A stretch of DNA of 64,000 bases from Gaiellasilicea sp037721555. Lineage in GTDB: Bacteria > Actinomycetota > Thermoleophilia > Gaiellales > Gaiellaceae. Of the stretch, positions 51,786 through 60,584 are shown piece by piece. Both the position numbers and the translations under genes were made by a program. The notes under the pieces are model-generated. The model saw only the letters and a program-made list of their open reading frames with translations. It was not told the DNA's origin and ran no database searches. The stretch is from contig JBBJOI010000001.1 in NCBI GenBank assembly GCA_037721555.1, positions 186,001 through 250,000 on the forward strand, in the 5' to 3' direction. Position 1 is the first letter of the stretch; every line of letters starts with the position of its first letter.

Positions 51786-53504
51786 CTACGCGACCTCCGC
51801 GATCGGAAGCGTGATCCGAACGGTGGTTCCTGCGTCGACGGCCGAATCCAGCTCGATGGTGCCGTCGAGTGCCCGCACGGCCTGTCTAACGATCGCGAGG
51901 CCGAGACCGAAGCCATTGGCGTCGTGCGTACCGCCACGGTAGAAGCGGTCGAAGATACGGGGCTGCATCTCGCTCGGAATGCCGTCGCCGGTATCGACAA
52001 GCTCGATCGCGACCTTGTCGTCGCCGCGCGGCCGCGCAGTAATCCTGATCCGCCCGCGACGGGTGTGCTGGGCCGCGTTGGCCGCGAGATTCGAGAACAC
52101 CTGCTCGACGAGATCGAGCTCTGCCAGAACCATAAGGCCGACAGGACAGTCGACCTCGACCAGAACCTGGTCGTTGGTTTGCAGTGAGGCGGCGACCTCC
52201 TCGAGTAGCGAGCAGAGGTCGACCGCCACCGTCTGCACTACCTCCTCGCCCGTCTGCGCGCGAGCGAGCACGAGCAGGGAGCGGCTGAGCCGCGCAAGCC
52301 TTCTCGACTGCCGGTCGATGATCGCCAGGAAGTGATCCCGCTCGGGAAGGCGATCCTTCGCGCCCGCCTCGAGCACCTCGACCGCGCTTGAGATCGCGGC
52401 GACCGGCGTCCGCAGCTCGTGCGCGGCGTTCGCCACGAACTCACGCTCGATCTGCTCGCGACGTTCGAGCTCCGACACGTCGGCAATAACGAGAACGGCG
52501 GTCGGGGAGCCCTTGTCGGCAGGTATCCCGTAGACCGTGTAGAGGAGCCCCTCTCGCGGCGAAACGCGAACGCGCTTGACCTTCGCCCCTTCCACGAAGA
52601 GATCGCTCGCGAACGACCGGAGCGGGAAGTCCGGCCAGGGCTCGGGCAGTGGCGTTCCTTCGACCAGCCCCTTGACGAGCACGCGAGCGGCGTCGTTCGC
52701 GCTCTCGACATTCAGCTCTGCATCGAGCGTCAGCACGCCGTGATCGAGCCGTTCGAGCGTTCGGCGCAGTCGTAAACGCTCGGCCTGGAGTCGCTCGAAG
52801 GATTGCTGGAGCCGCATCCGCATGCGGTCGACCATCACGGCAAGCGAGCCCACCTCATCGTGGAAGCGCGGCTCGAGACGGTGGCTGAAATCGCCGGACT
52901 CGATCGCGTGCGCCGCCTTGCCGATCCGGCGCAGCCGCCGGGTCGTCAGCGTCGCGATCAGAAGTCCCGCAAGTCCACTCAGGGCGACGGCCAGCGTCAC
53001 AACAGGCAGAATCTGATCGCGGATCACCGTCATCGTCGACCCGTAGCCGGGCTGAAGCGAATAGGTGAGGAGCGCGGCGGCCGAATCCCAGGGCATCGGC
53101 AGGGCGACGACCGTGACGCGACCCTCGTCATAGCTGCGGACGTAACGCCGGCCATCGAGCGCCGCGCCGACCGCGGCATCGGCCTGTGGGATCGACCGGA
53201 GCTCAGTCTGCGCGGCGCGGGCAGGCGTGATCGGGCGGCCGGTATTGTCGAAGAGGAAGAGTGCCAGCCGGCGGCGCTCAGAGACGGTCTCGAGCGCCTC
53301 GCCGAGGTTGCCGCGCACCAAGGACGTCCGTAGGGCGGCTCCGGCGGCGATGCTGTTCGCGACCGCCCGCGCCTCCGCGTCCTTTCGGAAGGCAGTCTCC
53401 GACCGCAGCATCAGCCCCTCTGCGACGAGCACAGCGGTTAGCGCAGCAATGACGGCAAAGGCCAAACCGAGCCACCACCGCATGCTCAGAGACCAGGGGC
53501 GCAC
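51786..53504 (-). CDS. Membrane sensor histidine kinase
   Basis: About 572 residues from a GTG at 53504 (VRPWSLSMRWWLGLAF); ATG 53483 is an alternative. Two membrane helices (near 15-35 and ~165-185) frame an extracellular sensor, then a HAMP domain (RRLRRIGKAAHAIESGDFSHRLE), a PAS-like section, H-box NAAHELRTPVAAISSAVEVLE near 362, N-box NLAANAAQHT and G-boxes VDTGDGIPSE and GFGLGLAIVRQ. It phosphorylates the response regulator encoded next. The signal sensed is unknown. 203 nt separate it from the divergent aminotransferase gene. Confidence 0.93.
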   Translation of the reverse strand: MRPWSLSMRWWLGLAFAVIAALTAVLVAEGLMLRSETAFRKDAEARAVANSIAAGAALRTSLVRGNLGEALETVSERRRLALFLFDNTGRPITPARAAQTELRSIPQADAAVGAALDGRRYVRSYDEGRVTVVALPMPWDSAAALLTYSLQPGYGSTMTVIRDQILPVVTLAVALSGLAGLLIATLTTRRLRRIGKAAHAIESGDFSHRLEPRFHDEVGSLAVMVDRMRMRLQQSFERLQAERLRLRRTLERLDHGVLTLDAELNVESANDAARVLVKGLVEGTPLPEPWPDFPLRSFASDLFVEGAKVKRVRVSPREGLLYTVYGIPADKGSPTAVLVIADVSELERREQIEREFVANAAHELRTPVAAISSAVEVLEAGAKDRLPERDHFLAIIDRQSRRLARLSRSLLVLARAQTGEEVVQTVAVDLCSLLEEVAASLQTNDQVLVEVDCPVGLMVLAELDLVEQVFSNLAANAAQHTRRGRIRITARPRGDDKVAIELVDTGDGIPSEMQPRIFDRFYRGGTHDANGFGLGLAIVRQAVRALDGTIELDSAVDAGTTVRITLPIAEVA

Positions 53505-53707
53505 AGGTTCATTCTGCCTCGCTCGGCCCGGATCGACACGGCGCTCGAGCCGTGTTAGCGAATCTTCAGAAACGACCGCACCTCCCGGCGAAGGCGGTTC
53601 CGGCCAAGGTACCAGCTCATCCTGCAACCAAAACGCAGAGAACACACGCAGCGCGCCAGTCTGGGCCGTGAAGCGCCCGAGCCTGGGCGCGACGTAAGGA
53701 AACGTTC

Positions 53708-54898
53708 ATGCCTATTGCTGCAGGCATGAGGGAATGTCGCACGCAGATGACTGCCAACTCCCTCCGCAGCGTGCGCGGCCTCCAGCTCGAGCGTCTCTTC
53801 GTCGAGCATGGCGCCCGGGCGGAGCACCTTCTCTGCACCTCCGACATCGAGCCATACCGCCTGGAGGAGCTGCTGGCGCAGGCCGACGAGGAGACGCTCG
53901 AGCTCTGGCACGGTCTGACGCTCGGATACACGGATCCGGGCGGCCACCCACTGCTGCGCGCCGAGATCGCCGGGTTGTACTCGGGGCTCGAGCCGGCCGA
54001 CGTGCTGACCTTCGCCGGGGCGGACGAGGCGATCTTCCTCACGCTCAACGCCACCCTTCGACCCGGTGACCACGCGGTCGTCACCTGGCCGGCGTACCAG
54101 TCGCTGCACGAGGTCGCCGAGGCCGCGGGCGCCGAGGTGACCCTGCTTCGCCTTGACCCTCGCGAGGGGTGGGAACTGGATATCGCGGCGCTCCGTCGCG
54201 CGATCAGGCCGACGACGCGCGTCATCGTCGTCAACTTTCCGCACAACCCCACCGGCGCGCTCCCGAGCCGGGAGACCTTCGACGAGGTGGCGGCGATCGC
54301 CGCCGAGGTCGGAGCGGTTCTCTTCTCCGACGAGGTCTACCGGTTTCTCGAGCACGATCCGGCCGACCTGCTGCCGGCGGCTGTCGAGTACGGCGGCCGG
54401 GCGGTCAGCGTCGGAGTGATGTCGAAGTCGTTCGGTCTTGCGGGCCTCCGCATCGGCTGGCTCGCGACCCGAGATCGGGAGCTCCTGTCCCGGATCGGGA
54501 CCCTCAAGGAGTACATCTCCTCGTGCAACAGCGCCCCCAGCGAGCTCCTGGCCCTCGCCGCTCTGCGCTCGAGAGGCCGCGTGCTCGAGCGCAGTCGCTC
54601 GCTGCTGACGCGGAACCTAGCGCTGCTCGATCGCTTCTTCGACGACTGGGAGGGCGTCTTCGAATGGGTGCGGCCGCGCGCGGGCTGCGTCGCCTTCCCG
54701 CGCCTGCACGCGCCGCTCGGCGCCGAGGAGCTGGCGGTTCGGCTCGTCGAGGAGGAGGGTGTGCTGCTCGTTCCCGGCTCCGTCTACGACTTTCCCGGCA
54801 ATCACTTCCGGATCGGCTTCGGCCGCGCCGACTTCCCCGAGGCGCTCGACCGGCTCGAGCGGTTCGCTGCCCGTGCGCTCATCGGAGCACGCGCATGA
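53708..54898 (+). CDS. Fold-type I PLP aminotransferase (class I/II)
   Basis: 396 residues in the longest form; M14 at 53747 is another start. PLP Lys lies in VGVMSKSFGLAGLRIGWLA near 244; VVNFPHNPTGALPSRE and VLFSDEVYRFLEHD are the other family blocks. It resembles aminotransferases near capreomycidine-synthase-like and aspartate/tyrosine types. First gene of a seven-gene co-directional run with 4-nt overlaps; a role in making an amino-sugar or modified group is only suggested by context. Confidence 0.88.
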   Translation: MPIAAGMRECRTQMTANSLRSVRGLQLERLFVEHGARAEHLLCTSDIEPYRLEELLAQADEETLELWHGLTLGYTDPGGHPLLRAEIAGLYSGLEPADVLTFAGADEAIFLTLNATLRPGDHAVVTWPAYQSLHEVAEAAGAEVTLLRLDPREGWELDIAALRRAIRPTTRVIVVNFPHNPTGALPSRETFDEVAAIAAEVGAVLFSDEVYRFLEHDPADLLPAAVEYGGRAVSVGVMSKSFGLAGLRIGWLATRDRELLSRIGTLKEYISSCNSAPSELLALAALRSRGRVLERSRSLLTRNLALLDRFFDDWEGVFEWVRPRAGCVAFPRLHAPLGAEELAVRLVEEEGVLLVPGSVYDFPGNHFRIGFGRADFPEALDRLERFAARALIGARA

Positions 54899-55536
54899 TC
54901 GACGTGATCCTGCCCGTGCTGAACGAGGCCGCGGCGTTGCCCTGGGTGCTCGGCCGCATGCCCGCCGGCTACCGTCCGATCGTCGCCGACAACGGCTCGA
55001 GCGACGGCTCCGGCGAGCTCGCCGAGCGACTCGGCGCGTACGTCGTGCGCGAGCCGCAGGCCGGCTTCGGCGCCGCCTGCTTTGCCGGCTTGACGGCCGC
55101 GACCTCGGAGCTCGTCTGCTTCATGGACTGCGACGGCTCCCTTGATCCACGTGCGCTCCCTGCAGTGACCACCCCGATCGACGAGGGTCGCGCCGACCTC
55201 GTCCTCGGTGAGCGCCGCGCAGCTCGAGGAGCCTGGCCGGCACACGCGCGCGTTGCGAACCGGCTGCTCGCGCTCGAGTTGCGCCGCCGCACGGGTCTGC
55301 CGCTACGCGACCTCGGGCCGATGCGCGCCGCGCGCCGTGAGGGCTTGCTTGGGCTCGGCCTCTCCGACCGGCGCTTCGGCTGGCCGCTCGAGATGGTCTT
55401 GCGAGCGCACGCGGCAGGCTGGCGGATCGCAGAGGTTCCGGTCGAGTATCTGGCCCGCTCCGGCCGCTCGAAGGTCACCGGCACCGTGCGCGGCACAGCC
55501 CGTGCGGTCGTAGACATGGGGCGGCTCCTCCGATGA
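54895..55536 (+). CDS. Family 2 glycosyltransferase
   Basis: 213 residues from ATG 54895 (ATGA overlap). GT-A fold: MIDVILPVLNEAAALPWVLG, VADNGSSDGSGELAERLGA, FMDCDGSLDPRAL (the DxD/DxS metal site) and DLGPMRAARREGLLGLGLSD. No membrane helix, so the acceptor lipid must be reached through partners. The next gene encodes a DUF2064/TIGR04282 protein, a pairing also seen fused in other bacteria. Confidence 0.92.
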   Translation: MIDVILPVLNEAAALPWVLGRMPAGYRPIVADNGSSDGSGELAERLGAYVVREPQAGFGAACFAGLTAATSELVCFMDCDGSLDPRALPAVTTPIDEGRADLVLGERRAARGAWPAHARVANRLLALELRRRTGLPLRDLGPMRAARREGLLGLGLSDRRFGWPLEMVLRAHAAGWRIAEVPVEYLARSGRSKVTGTVRGTARAVVDMGRLLR

Positions 55537-56234
55537 ATGCCGGCGCAGAAGCGGAGACGAACAGCGTCCTCTACATCGCGGCGAAGGCGCCGCGGCCCGG
55601 CGAGGTCAAGACGCGGCTTGCTGCAGCGATCGGGGACGCGGCTGCCACAGGTCTCTACGGCGCGTTCTTGCGTGATCTGGCAGTCCGGTTCCCGCACGCA
55701 GCGTGGTTCGTGACGCCGGCCGCCGCGTGGAGGCGCGAGACGCGCTCCTACATCGCTCCAGCTGCACGCGTGCTCGGACAGCCGCGGGGCAGCTGGACCG
55801 AGCGTCAGCGGGCACTCTTCCGCGAAGCAGCCATGCGTGGAGAGGAGCGCGTCGTCCTGATCGCCTCCGACTCGCCGCAGATCCGGGAGGAGGTCGTGGC
55901 GGAGGCCTTTGCGCGACTGGAGCGCGACGACCTCGTGCTGGGGCCGGTCCTCGACGGCGGCTACTACCTGATCGGCATGCGTGGCTGGCACGACGTGCTC
56001 GCCGGTCTTCGGATGAGCACCGGAGTGGTGCTCTCGAAGCTCGTGCAGAAGGCTCGCCGGCAGGGACTCACCGTCTCGCTCCTCGAGCCGACCTACGACG
56101 TCGACGAGCTTGCCGACCTGGAGCTGCTCGAGCTCGACGCAGCCGTTCGCGAGGACCTGCAGGCGACACGAGCGGCGCTCGCAGCCCTGCGAGCCAACCG
56201 CCCGGAGGGGTCGGAGACAAGGGTGCTGACGTGA
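55533..56234 (+). CDS. DUF2064 (TIGR04282-type) GT-A-fold protein
   Basis: 233 residues. YIAAKAPRPGEVKTRLAAAIG is the family's nucleotide-sugar-pyrophosphorylase-like N-terminus; VLIASDSPQIREEVVAEAFA and LGPVLDGGYYLIGMRG complete the core. The protein resembles cofactor-type nucleotidyltransferases and is usually neighboured by a family 2 glycosyltransferase, as here. It may activate or transfer a sugar. 4-nt overlaps with both neighbours. Confidence 0.9.
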   Translation: MNAGAEAETNSVLYIAAKAPRPGEVKTRLAAAIGDAAATGLYGAFLRDLAVRFPHAAWFVTPAAAWRRETRSYIAPAARVLGQPRGSWTERQRALFREAAMRGEERVVLIASDSPQIREEVVAEAFARLERDDLVLGPVLDGGYYLIGMRGWHDVLAGLRMSTGVVLSKLVQKARRQGLTVSLLEPTYDVDELADLELLELDAAVREDLQATRAALAALRANRPEGSETRVLT

Positions 56235-56677
56235 TCGCCGGTGTGGTTGCAGGCCTTGCAGCGCTCTTCCTCTCGCTCGTTCTGCGGCTCGCGCTCGGAG
56301 TGCCTCTGCCGGTGGATTTCGTCAGCGACCGCTTCCTGCCGTTCGTCCCGGTCGGGATCTTCGTCCCGAGTCTGGGCGTCGTGGGCGGGCCGATCCTCGC
56401 GAAGATGCTCGCCTTCTACTCGAGCCTCCTGGCGCTCCCGGCGATCGGCCTCGCCGCCGGCCGGGCCTACGCACGCCTCTCACGGCGGCGACTCGCCGTC
56501 CCGCTCGTTGCCGGGCTCCTGGCCTGGCTGGCCGCAGTCGCGGTGCTCTGGCCGGCGCTCGCCTCGAACTACCACGGGCTTCCGCCCGGACACGCGCGGT
56601 TGCTGAGCGCCGCCTCGCTGCTCGCGCTCGTCGGGATCTTCGTCGGCGTCCTCGTGACCGCCCGGAGAGACACATGA
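56231..56677 (+). CDS. Small four-helix membrane protein
   Basis: 148 residues from a GTG at 56231 (GTGA overlap). Four hydrophobic segments: VIAGVVAGLAALFLSLVLRL, then ILAKMLAFYSSLLALPAIGL, AGLLAWLAAVAVLWPAL and LLSAASLLALVGIFVGVLV. No family recognised. Its position directly before a molybdopterin oxidoreductase suggests it could be a membrane partner for it, perhaps an electron carrier, though no heme-binding His pair is obvious. Confidence 0.65.
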   Translation: MIAGVVAGLAALFLSLVLRLALGVPLPVDFVSDRFLPFVPVGIFVPSLGVVGGPILAKMLAFYSSLLALPAIGLAAGRAYARLSRRRLAVPLVAGLLAWLAAVAVLWPALASNYHGLPPGHARLLSAASLLALVGIFVGVLVTARRDT

Positions 56678-57669
56678 ACCGCCGCGATCTCGTCCTGCGC
56701 GCGGCTGCCGGTGCACTCGTCCTCGGCTCGGGCGGTCTCGCGGAAGTCCTGCGCCGGCAATCGGTGTTCGGCTACGAGGGAATGGAGGTGCTCGGTCCGC
56801 AGGTGGCGCCGATCACGCCGAACAAGAGCTTCTACGTCGTGACGAAGAACCTGATCGACCCGCGCGTCGACCGCGACCGCTGGCGGCTCCGGCTCGGCGG
56901 TCTCGTCGACAACCCGATGACCCTCGACTTCAGCGAGGTTGGCAGCCTGCCGACGATCGAGCAGGAGACGACGCTCGAGTGCATCTCAAACGGGGTTGGT
57001 GCCGGCCTGATGAGCAACGCCGTCTGGCGGGGGATCCCCCTGCGCGAGCTGATCGGCGAGGCCCGCCCGAATGCTGGCGCGCGTCGCGTCTTCCTCCACG
57101 CCGCCGACGGCTACACCCATTCGACCACGCTCGAGAAGGCCCTCGAGCCGACAACGCTCCTCGCCTTCGAGATGAATGGCGAGCCGCTGCCGGATCGGCA
57201 CGGCTACCCCGCCAGGCTGATCGTTCCCGGAACCTACGGTGAGGTGAGCGTGAAGTGGATCGACAGGATCGAGCTTGTCGACGACGACCGCCAGGGCTAC
57301 TACGAAAAGCAGGGTTGGCAGGCGCAGCGCGTGCACACGATGTCGCGGATCGACGTGCCGAAGGACGGCGGTCGCGTGACCGGCTCGGAGGTGCGCGGGG
57401 CCGCTTTTGCGGGCGATCGTGGCATCTCGCGGGTCGAGGTGTCCACGAACGGCGGCGGTAGGTGGTCCGAAGCCAAGATCGACTACCACGCCTCCGACCT
57501 CACCTGGGCGCTCTGGAGCTTCCCCTGGAGTCCCTCCCGCTCAGGCGACCACCAGCTCGTCGTGCGTGCAACGGACGGCACCGGCGAGCTGCAGAGCACC
57601 GTGGAGGACGATTCCGTACCGGACGGTGCGAGCGGTCTACACCGGGTGCGGGTGCGCGTCGAAGCGTGA
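56674..57669 (+). CDS. Sulfite-oxidase-family molybdopterin oxidoreductase
   Basis: 331 residues. N-terminal MNRRDLVLRAAAGALVLGSG is a possible export signal. The molybdenum-cofactor domain contains ETTLECISNGVGAGLMSNAV with the Mo-ligand Cys, then RHGYPARLIVPGTYGEVSVKWI, and a C-terminal Ig-like dimerisation domain (RGISRVEVSTNGGGRWSEAKI, then GDHQLVVRATDG). Relatives oxidise sulfite or reduce methionine sulfoxide; a heme domain is absent. It is embedded in a glycan-type run, which is unexpected. Confidence 0.9.
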   Translation: MNRRDLVLRAAAGALVLGSGGLAEVLRRQSVFGYEGMEVLGPQVAPITPNKSFYVVTKNLIDPRVDRDRWRLRLGGLVDNPMTLDFSEVGSLPTIEQETTLECISNGVGAGLMSNAVWRGIPLRELIGEARPNAGARRVFLHAADGYTHSTTLEKALEPTTLLAFEMNGEPLPDRHGYPARLIVPGTYGEVSVKWIDRIELVDDDRQGYYEKQGWQAQRVHTMSRIDVPKDGGRVTGSEVRGAAFAGDRGISRVEVSTNGGGRWSEAKIDYHASDLTWALWSFPWSPSRSGDHQLVVRATDGTGELQSTVEDDSVPDGASGLHRVRVRVEA

Positions 57670-58997
57670 AGGCTCGTGCTCTGCTGGCGGCGCTCGGCCT
57701 GGCGCTCGTCGCAAGCACCGTCTGGCTCGGCCTCGTACTCGACCGGCCCGATCCCTTCCAGCGACCCGCCGCGATCGTGGTCGCGGTCGTCGTGGCGCTG
57801 AGTGTGTACGCGGCGGCCGCGATCCTCGTCGTTCGCAGCCGCTCGCCCCTTGGCAGGTGGGCTTTCGCGACCGTGCTCGTGGTCGCGCTGGTGGCGCGGC
57901 TCGCGCTCGCGGTGCATCCGCCGGCGCTCTCCGACGACGTCTATCGCTACGTCTGGGACGGGCGCGTGCAGGCAGCGGGGATCAACCCCTACCGCTTTCC
58001 GCCGCAGAGCCCCGCCCTCGCCCAGCTCCGCGACGCGCGCGTCTACGAGGCCGTGAACAGGAAGTTCGCGCCGACGATCTACCCGCCGGCGGCGCAGGCC
58101 GTCTTCCGGGTCGCATACGCCGCCAAACCGGACAGCGTCCGCTGGACGAAGCTCGTGTTCGTCGGCGTCGACGCGATCGCGATCGTGCTGCTGGGACTGT
58201 TGCTGCGCCGGCACGGCAGGCGTCCGGAGCTCGCGCTCCTCTACGCCTGGCACCCGCTCGCGCTCGTCGAGGTCGGCCACAGCGGCCACGTCGACGTTGT
58301 CGCCGTGGCACTACTGCTCGGTTCGCTCCTGCTGAGCGTCCGGGGGCGGCCCCTGGCTGCCGGCATCGCACTTGCGGGGGCGGCGCTCGTCAAGTTCTAC
58401 GCGCTCGCTGCGCTCCCGGCCCTCCTCGCAGGAAGGCGACGGCGCGCCACGATCCTCGTGGCCGCCGCGAGCGCGAGCGCGGTGCTCGCCTATCTCCCCT
58501 TCTTGGAGGTCGGCACGAAGGTGCTCGGCTACCTGCCCGGCTACTTCAAAGAGGAGGGGTTCGACTCCGGAGCGCGCTTCTACCCGCTGCTGCTGCTCGG
58601 GCTCGAGGGCCGAGCGGCCGCCTCCACCTACCAACTGCTCGCCTTCACGGCACTCGCAGGGCTCGCGCTGCTCGTCTGGCGCGGCCGCGGGAGCGAGCCG
58701 CAGGGAACGCTGCTCCTCCTCGTTGCGCTATTGCTGCTCGCAACTCCCGCCTACCCGTGGTACGCCCTGCTGCCCCTGGCGTTGCTGCCTTTCGCCGGTC
58801 CGCGGCTGCTGCTCGTCGGCAGCGCGCTCGCCGCCACCTCGTTCCTGCTCTACGTGCATCTGAAGGTGCCCGGGAACCCGGTGTGGCCGCTCCACGTCGT
58901 CTGGGGCGGAACGGGTTCGATCGCCGTCCTCGCCCTGCTCTCGCACCTTGGTTTCTCGCGACGCCGATCGCCGCTGCGCGTTGCGCATGAGAGTTAG
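57666..58997 (+). CDS. Polytopic GT-C-type membrane glycosyltransferase-like protein
   Basis: 443 residues from a GTG at 57666 (GTGA overlap). About eleven membrane helices. The first loop has ALSDDVYRYVWDGRVQAAGINPY, where DD/DVYRYVWDG is the typical acidic pair of GT87/mannosyltransferase-like GT-C enzymes that use polyprenyl-phosphate sugars. KFAPTIYPPAAQAVF and VKFYALAALPAL are also typical. It likely adds hexose to a lipid carrier outside the membrane. Confidence 0.85.
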   Translation: MKARALLAALGLALVASTVWLGLVLDRPDPFQRPAAIVVAVVVALSVYAAAAILVVRSRSPLGRWAFATVLVVALVARLALAVHPPALSDDVYRYVWDGRVQAAGINPYRFPPQSPALAQLRDARVYEAVNRKFAPTIYPPAAQAVFRVAYAAKPDSVRWTKLVFVGVDAIAIVLLGLLLRRHGRRPELALLYAWHPLALVEVGHSGHVDVVAVALLLGSLLLSVRGRPLAAGIALAGAALVKFYALAALPALLAGRRRRATILVAAASASAVLAYLPFLEVGTKVLGYLPGYFKEEGFDSGARFYPLLLLGLEGRAAASTYQLLAFTALAGLALLVWRGRGSEPQGTLLLLVALLLLATPAYPWYALLPLALLPFAGPRLLLVGSALAATSFLLYVHLKVPGNPVWPLHVVWGGTGSIAVLALLSHLGFSRRRSPLRVAHES

Positions 58998-60555
58998 GGT
59001 CGCCCGGGAGGCGCTCGCGGCCGCGATGCTGGCGGCTGCCTCCGCCGCGCTCGTCGTCGCGGCGGCGCCGCCGGCGATCGACGCACCGGCGCATCTCTAC
59101 CGCACCGAGCTCGTCCGCGACGGGGTTCACCTCTGGGACAACCTCTGGTACGCGGGTCAGTACCCGCTCGCGTCGTACAGCTTCCTCTACTACCTCCCGG
59201 CAGCACTCGTGGGCAACGTGCCGCTCGTCGTTGCGTCCGTTATCGTCGCGTCGGCGCTCTTCGCATCGCTGCTCCTCCACGAGTGGGGAGAGATCGGCCG
59301 CTGGCCCGCCCGCGCCTACGGAATCCTGGCCGGCGGCCCCCTGTTGACCGGGACGTACAGCTACGCACTCGGCCTGGCTTGCCTGCTCGGAGCGCTTCGC
59401 GCGCTTCAGCTCGGGCGACCGCGGCTCGCGGTCCTGCTTGCCGCCCTGACCCTCGGCTTCAGCCCACTCGCGTTCGTCTTCCTCTGCCTCGTGCTCCTCG
59501 CGGTCGCCTGCTCGCGCCGCCGCCTCGGCTCACGGAAGCTCGTGCTCGCGCTGGTCGCGATCGGCGGGGTGCAGCTCCTCGCCCTGGCCCTGTTCCCGGT
59601 CGAGACCGAGTATCCATTCGGCATCTGGCCGCTTCTCGGCGTCCTGACGACGAGCGTGCTCGGGGTTGCGATCGCCGCCCGTGCCGAGCGCCGTGGTGCG
59701 CTGCTCGCGTTCTTCCTGCTCTGGGGGATCGTCTGCGTCGCGGCGTTCCTCATCCCGACCCCGCTCGGCAGCAACCTGACGCGCCTGCGGTTCTTCGTCT
59801 TTCCGTTGGGCCTCCTCACCGTCCTCCTGACCGGCTTTCGGCCGCGCCTCTTGACGGCCGTCGGACTCGCCCTCGGCCTGACGTACACCCTGGCGCCGTA
59901 CCTTTCGGTGCTCCCGAACCGCAGCGAGAGCCGCGCCGCCACCGAGGCCTTCTGGCTTCCAGCGGTCGACTACCTCCACAGCAGGTCCGCGCCGTCTTTC
60001 CGTGTCGAGGTGGTGCCGACCTACGACCACTGGGAGGCGTACTGGCTCCCTCGCGCCGGCGTTCCGATCGCGAGGGGCTGGTATCGCCAGCTCGACGTCG
60101 CGCAGAACGCGCCCCTCTACGCGGCCTCGCTCACCGCGACCGGCTACCAGAGCTGGCTGCGCCGAAACGGCGTGCGCTTCGTCCTCCTGCCGGACACGCG
60201 GCTCGACGCGCTCGGGGCGGTGGAGGAGGCGAGGCTCCTCCGCTCGGGCCGCTCGGGCCTGATGCGTGTCTTCAGCGGCGGGGACGGGACGATCTGGGAG
60301 CTGCCGCACGCGACTCCGATCCTGTCGGGTGCCGCGGCCGCGAGGCTGACGGCGCTCGAGCACGAACGCGTCGCCGGTTGGACTGCTGCCGCCGGCGACT
60401 ACCTCCTGCGCGTCCGGTACACGCCGTACTGGCGAGCCGGTGGCAGCGCGGTCTGCCTGGAGAGCGCGGCGAACGGCCTGACCCGATTGCGGACGAGCCG
60501 GCGCGGTCCGTTCACGCTCACGGCAGGGCTCACGGGCGGGGGTCGTTCGTGCTGA
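58987..60555 (+). CDS. Large polytopic membrane protein, GT-C-like with C-terminal soluble domain
   Basis: 522 residues from ATG 58987 (overlaps the previous gene by 11 nt). About ten membrane helices in the first ~340 residues; the first loop has PAIDAPAHLYRTELVRDGVH, resembling the GT-C acidic loop, and LWDNLWYAGQYPLASYSFLYY. From ~340 a soluble domain (FRVEVVPTYDHWEAYWLPRAG, then RGWYRQLDVAQ) follows, as in YfhO/6-pyruvoyl-type or GT-C with extracytoplasmic domain. Probably moves or transfers sugars. Last gene of the run; a 29-nt gap separates it from the convergent epimerase. Confidence 0.75.
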   Translation: MRVRVAREALAAAMLAAASAALVVAAAPPAIDAPAHLYRTELVRDGVHLWDNLWYAGQYPLASYSFLYYLPAALVGNVPLVVASVIVASALFASLLLHEWGEIGRWPARAYGILAGGPLLTGTYSYALGLACLLGALRALQLGRPRLAVLLAALTLGFSPLAFVFLCLVLLAVACSRRRLGSRKLVLALVAIGGVQLLALALFPVETEYPFGIWPLLGVLTTSVLGVAIAARAERRGALLAFFLLWGIVCVAAFLIPTPLGSNLTRLRFFVFPLGLLTVLLTGFRPRLLTAVGLALGLTYTLAPYLSVLPNRSESRAATEAFWLPAVDYLHSRSAPSFRVEVVPTYDHWEAYWLPRAGVPIARGWYRQLDVAQNAPLYAASLTATGYQSWLRRNGVRFVLLPDTRLDALGAVEEARLLRSGRSGLMRVFSGGDGTIWELPHATPILSGAAAARLTALEHERVAGWTAAAGDYLLRVRYTPYWRAGGSAVCLESAANGLTRLRTSRRGPFTLTAGLTGGGRSC

Positions 60556-60584
60556 GGCCGGGCCTGAGGCCAGGCACCCTGGCG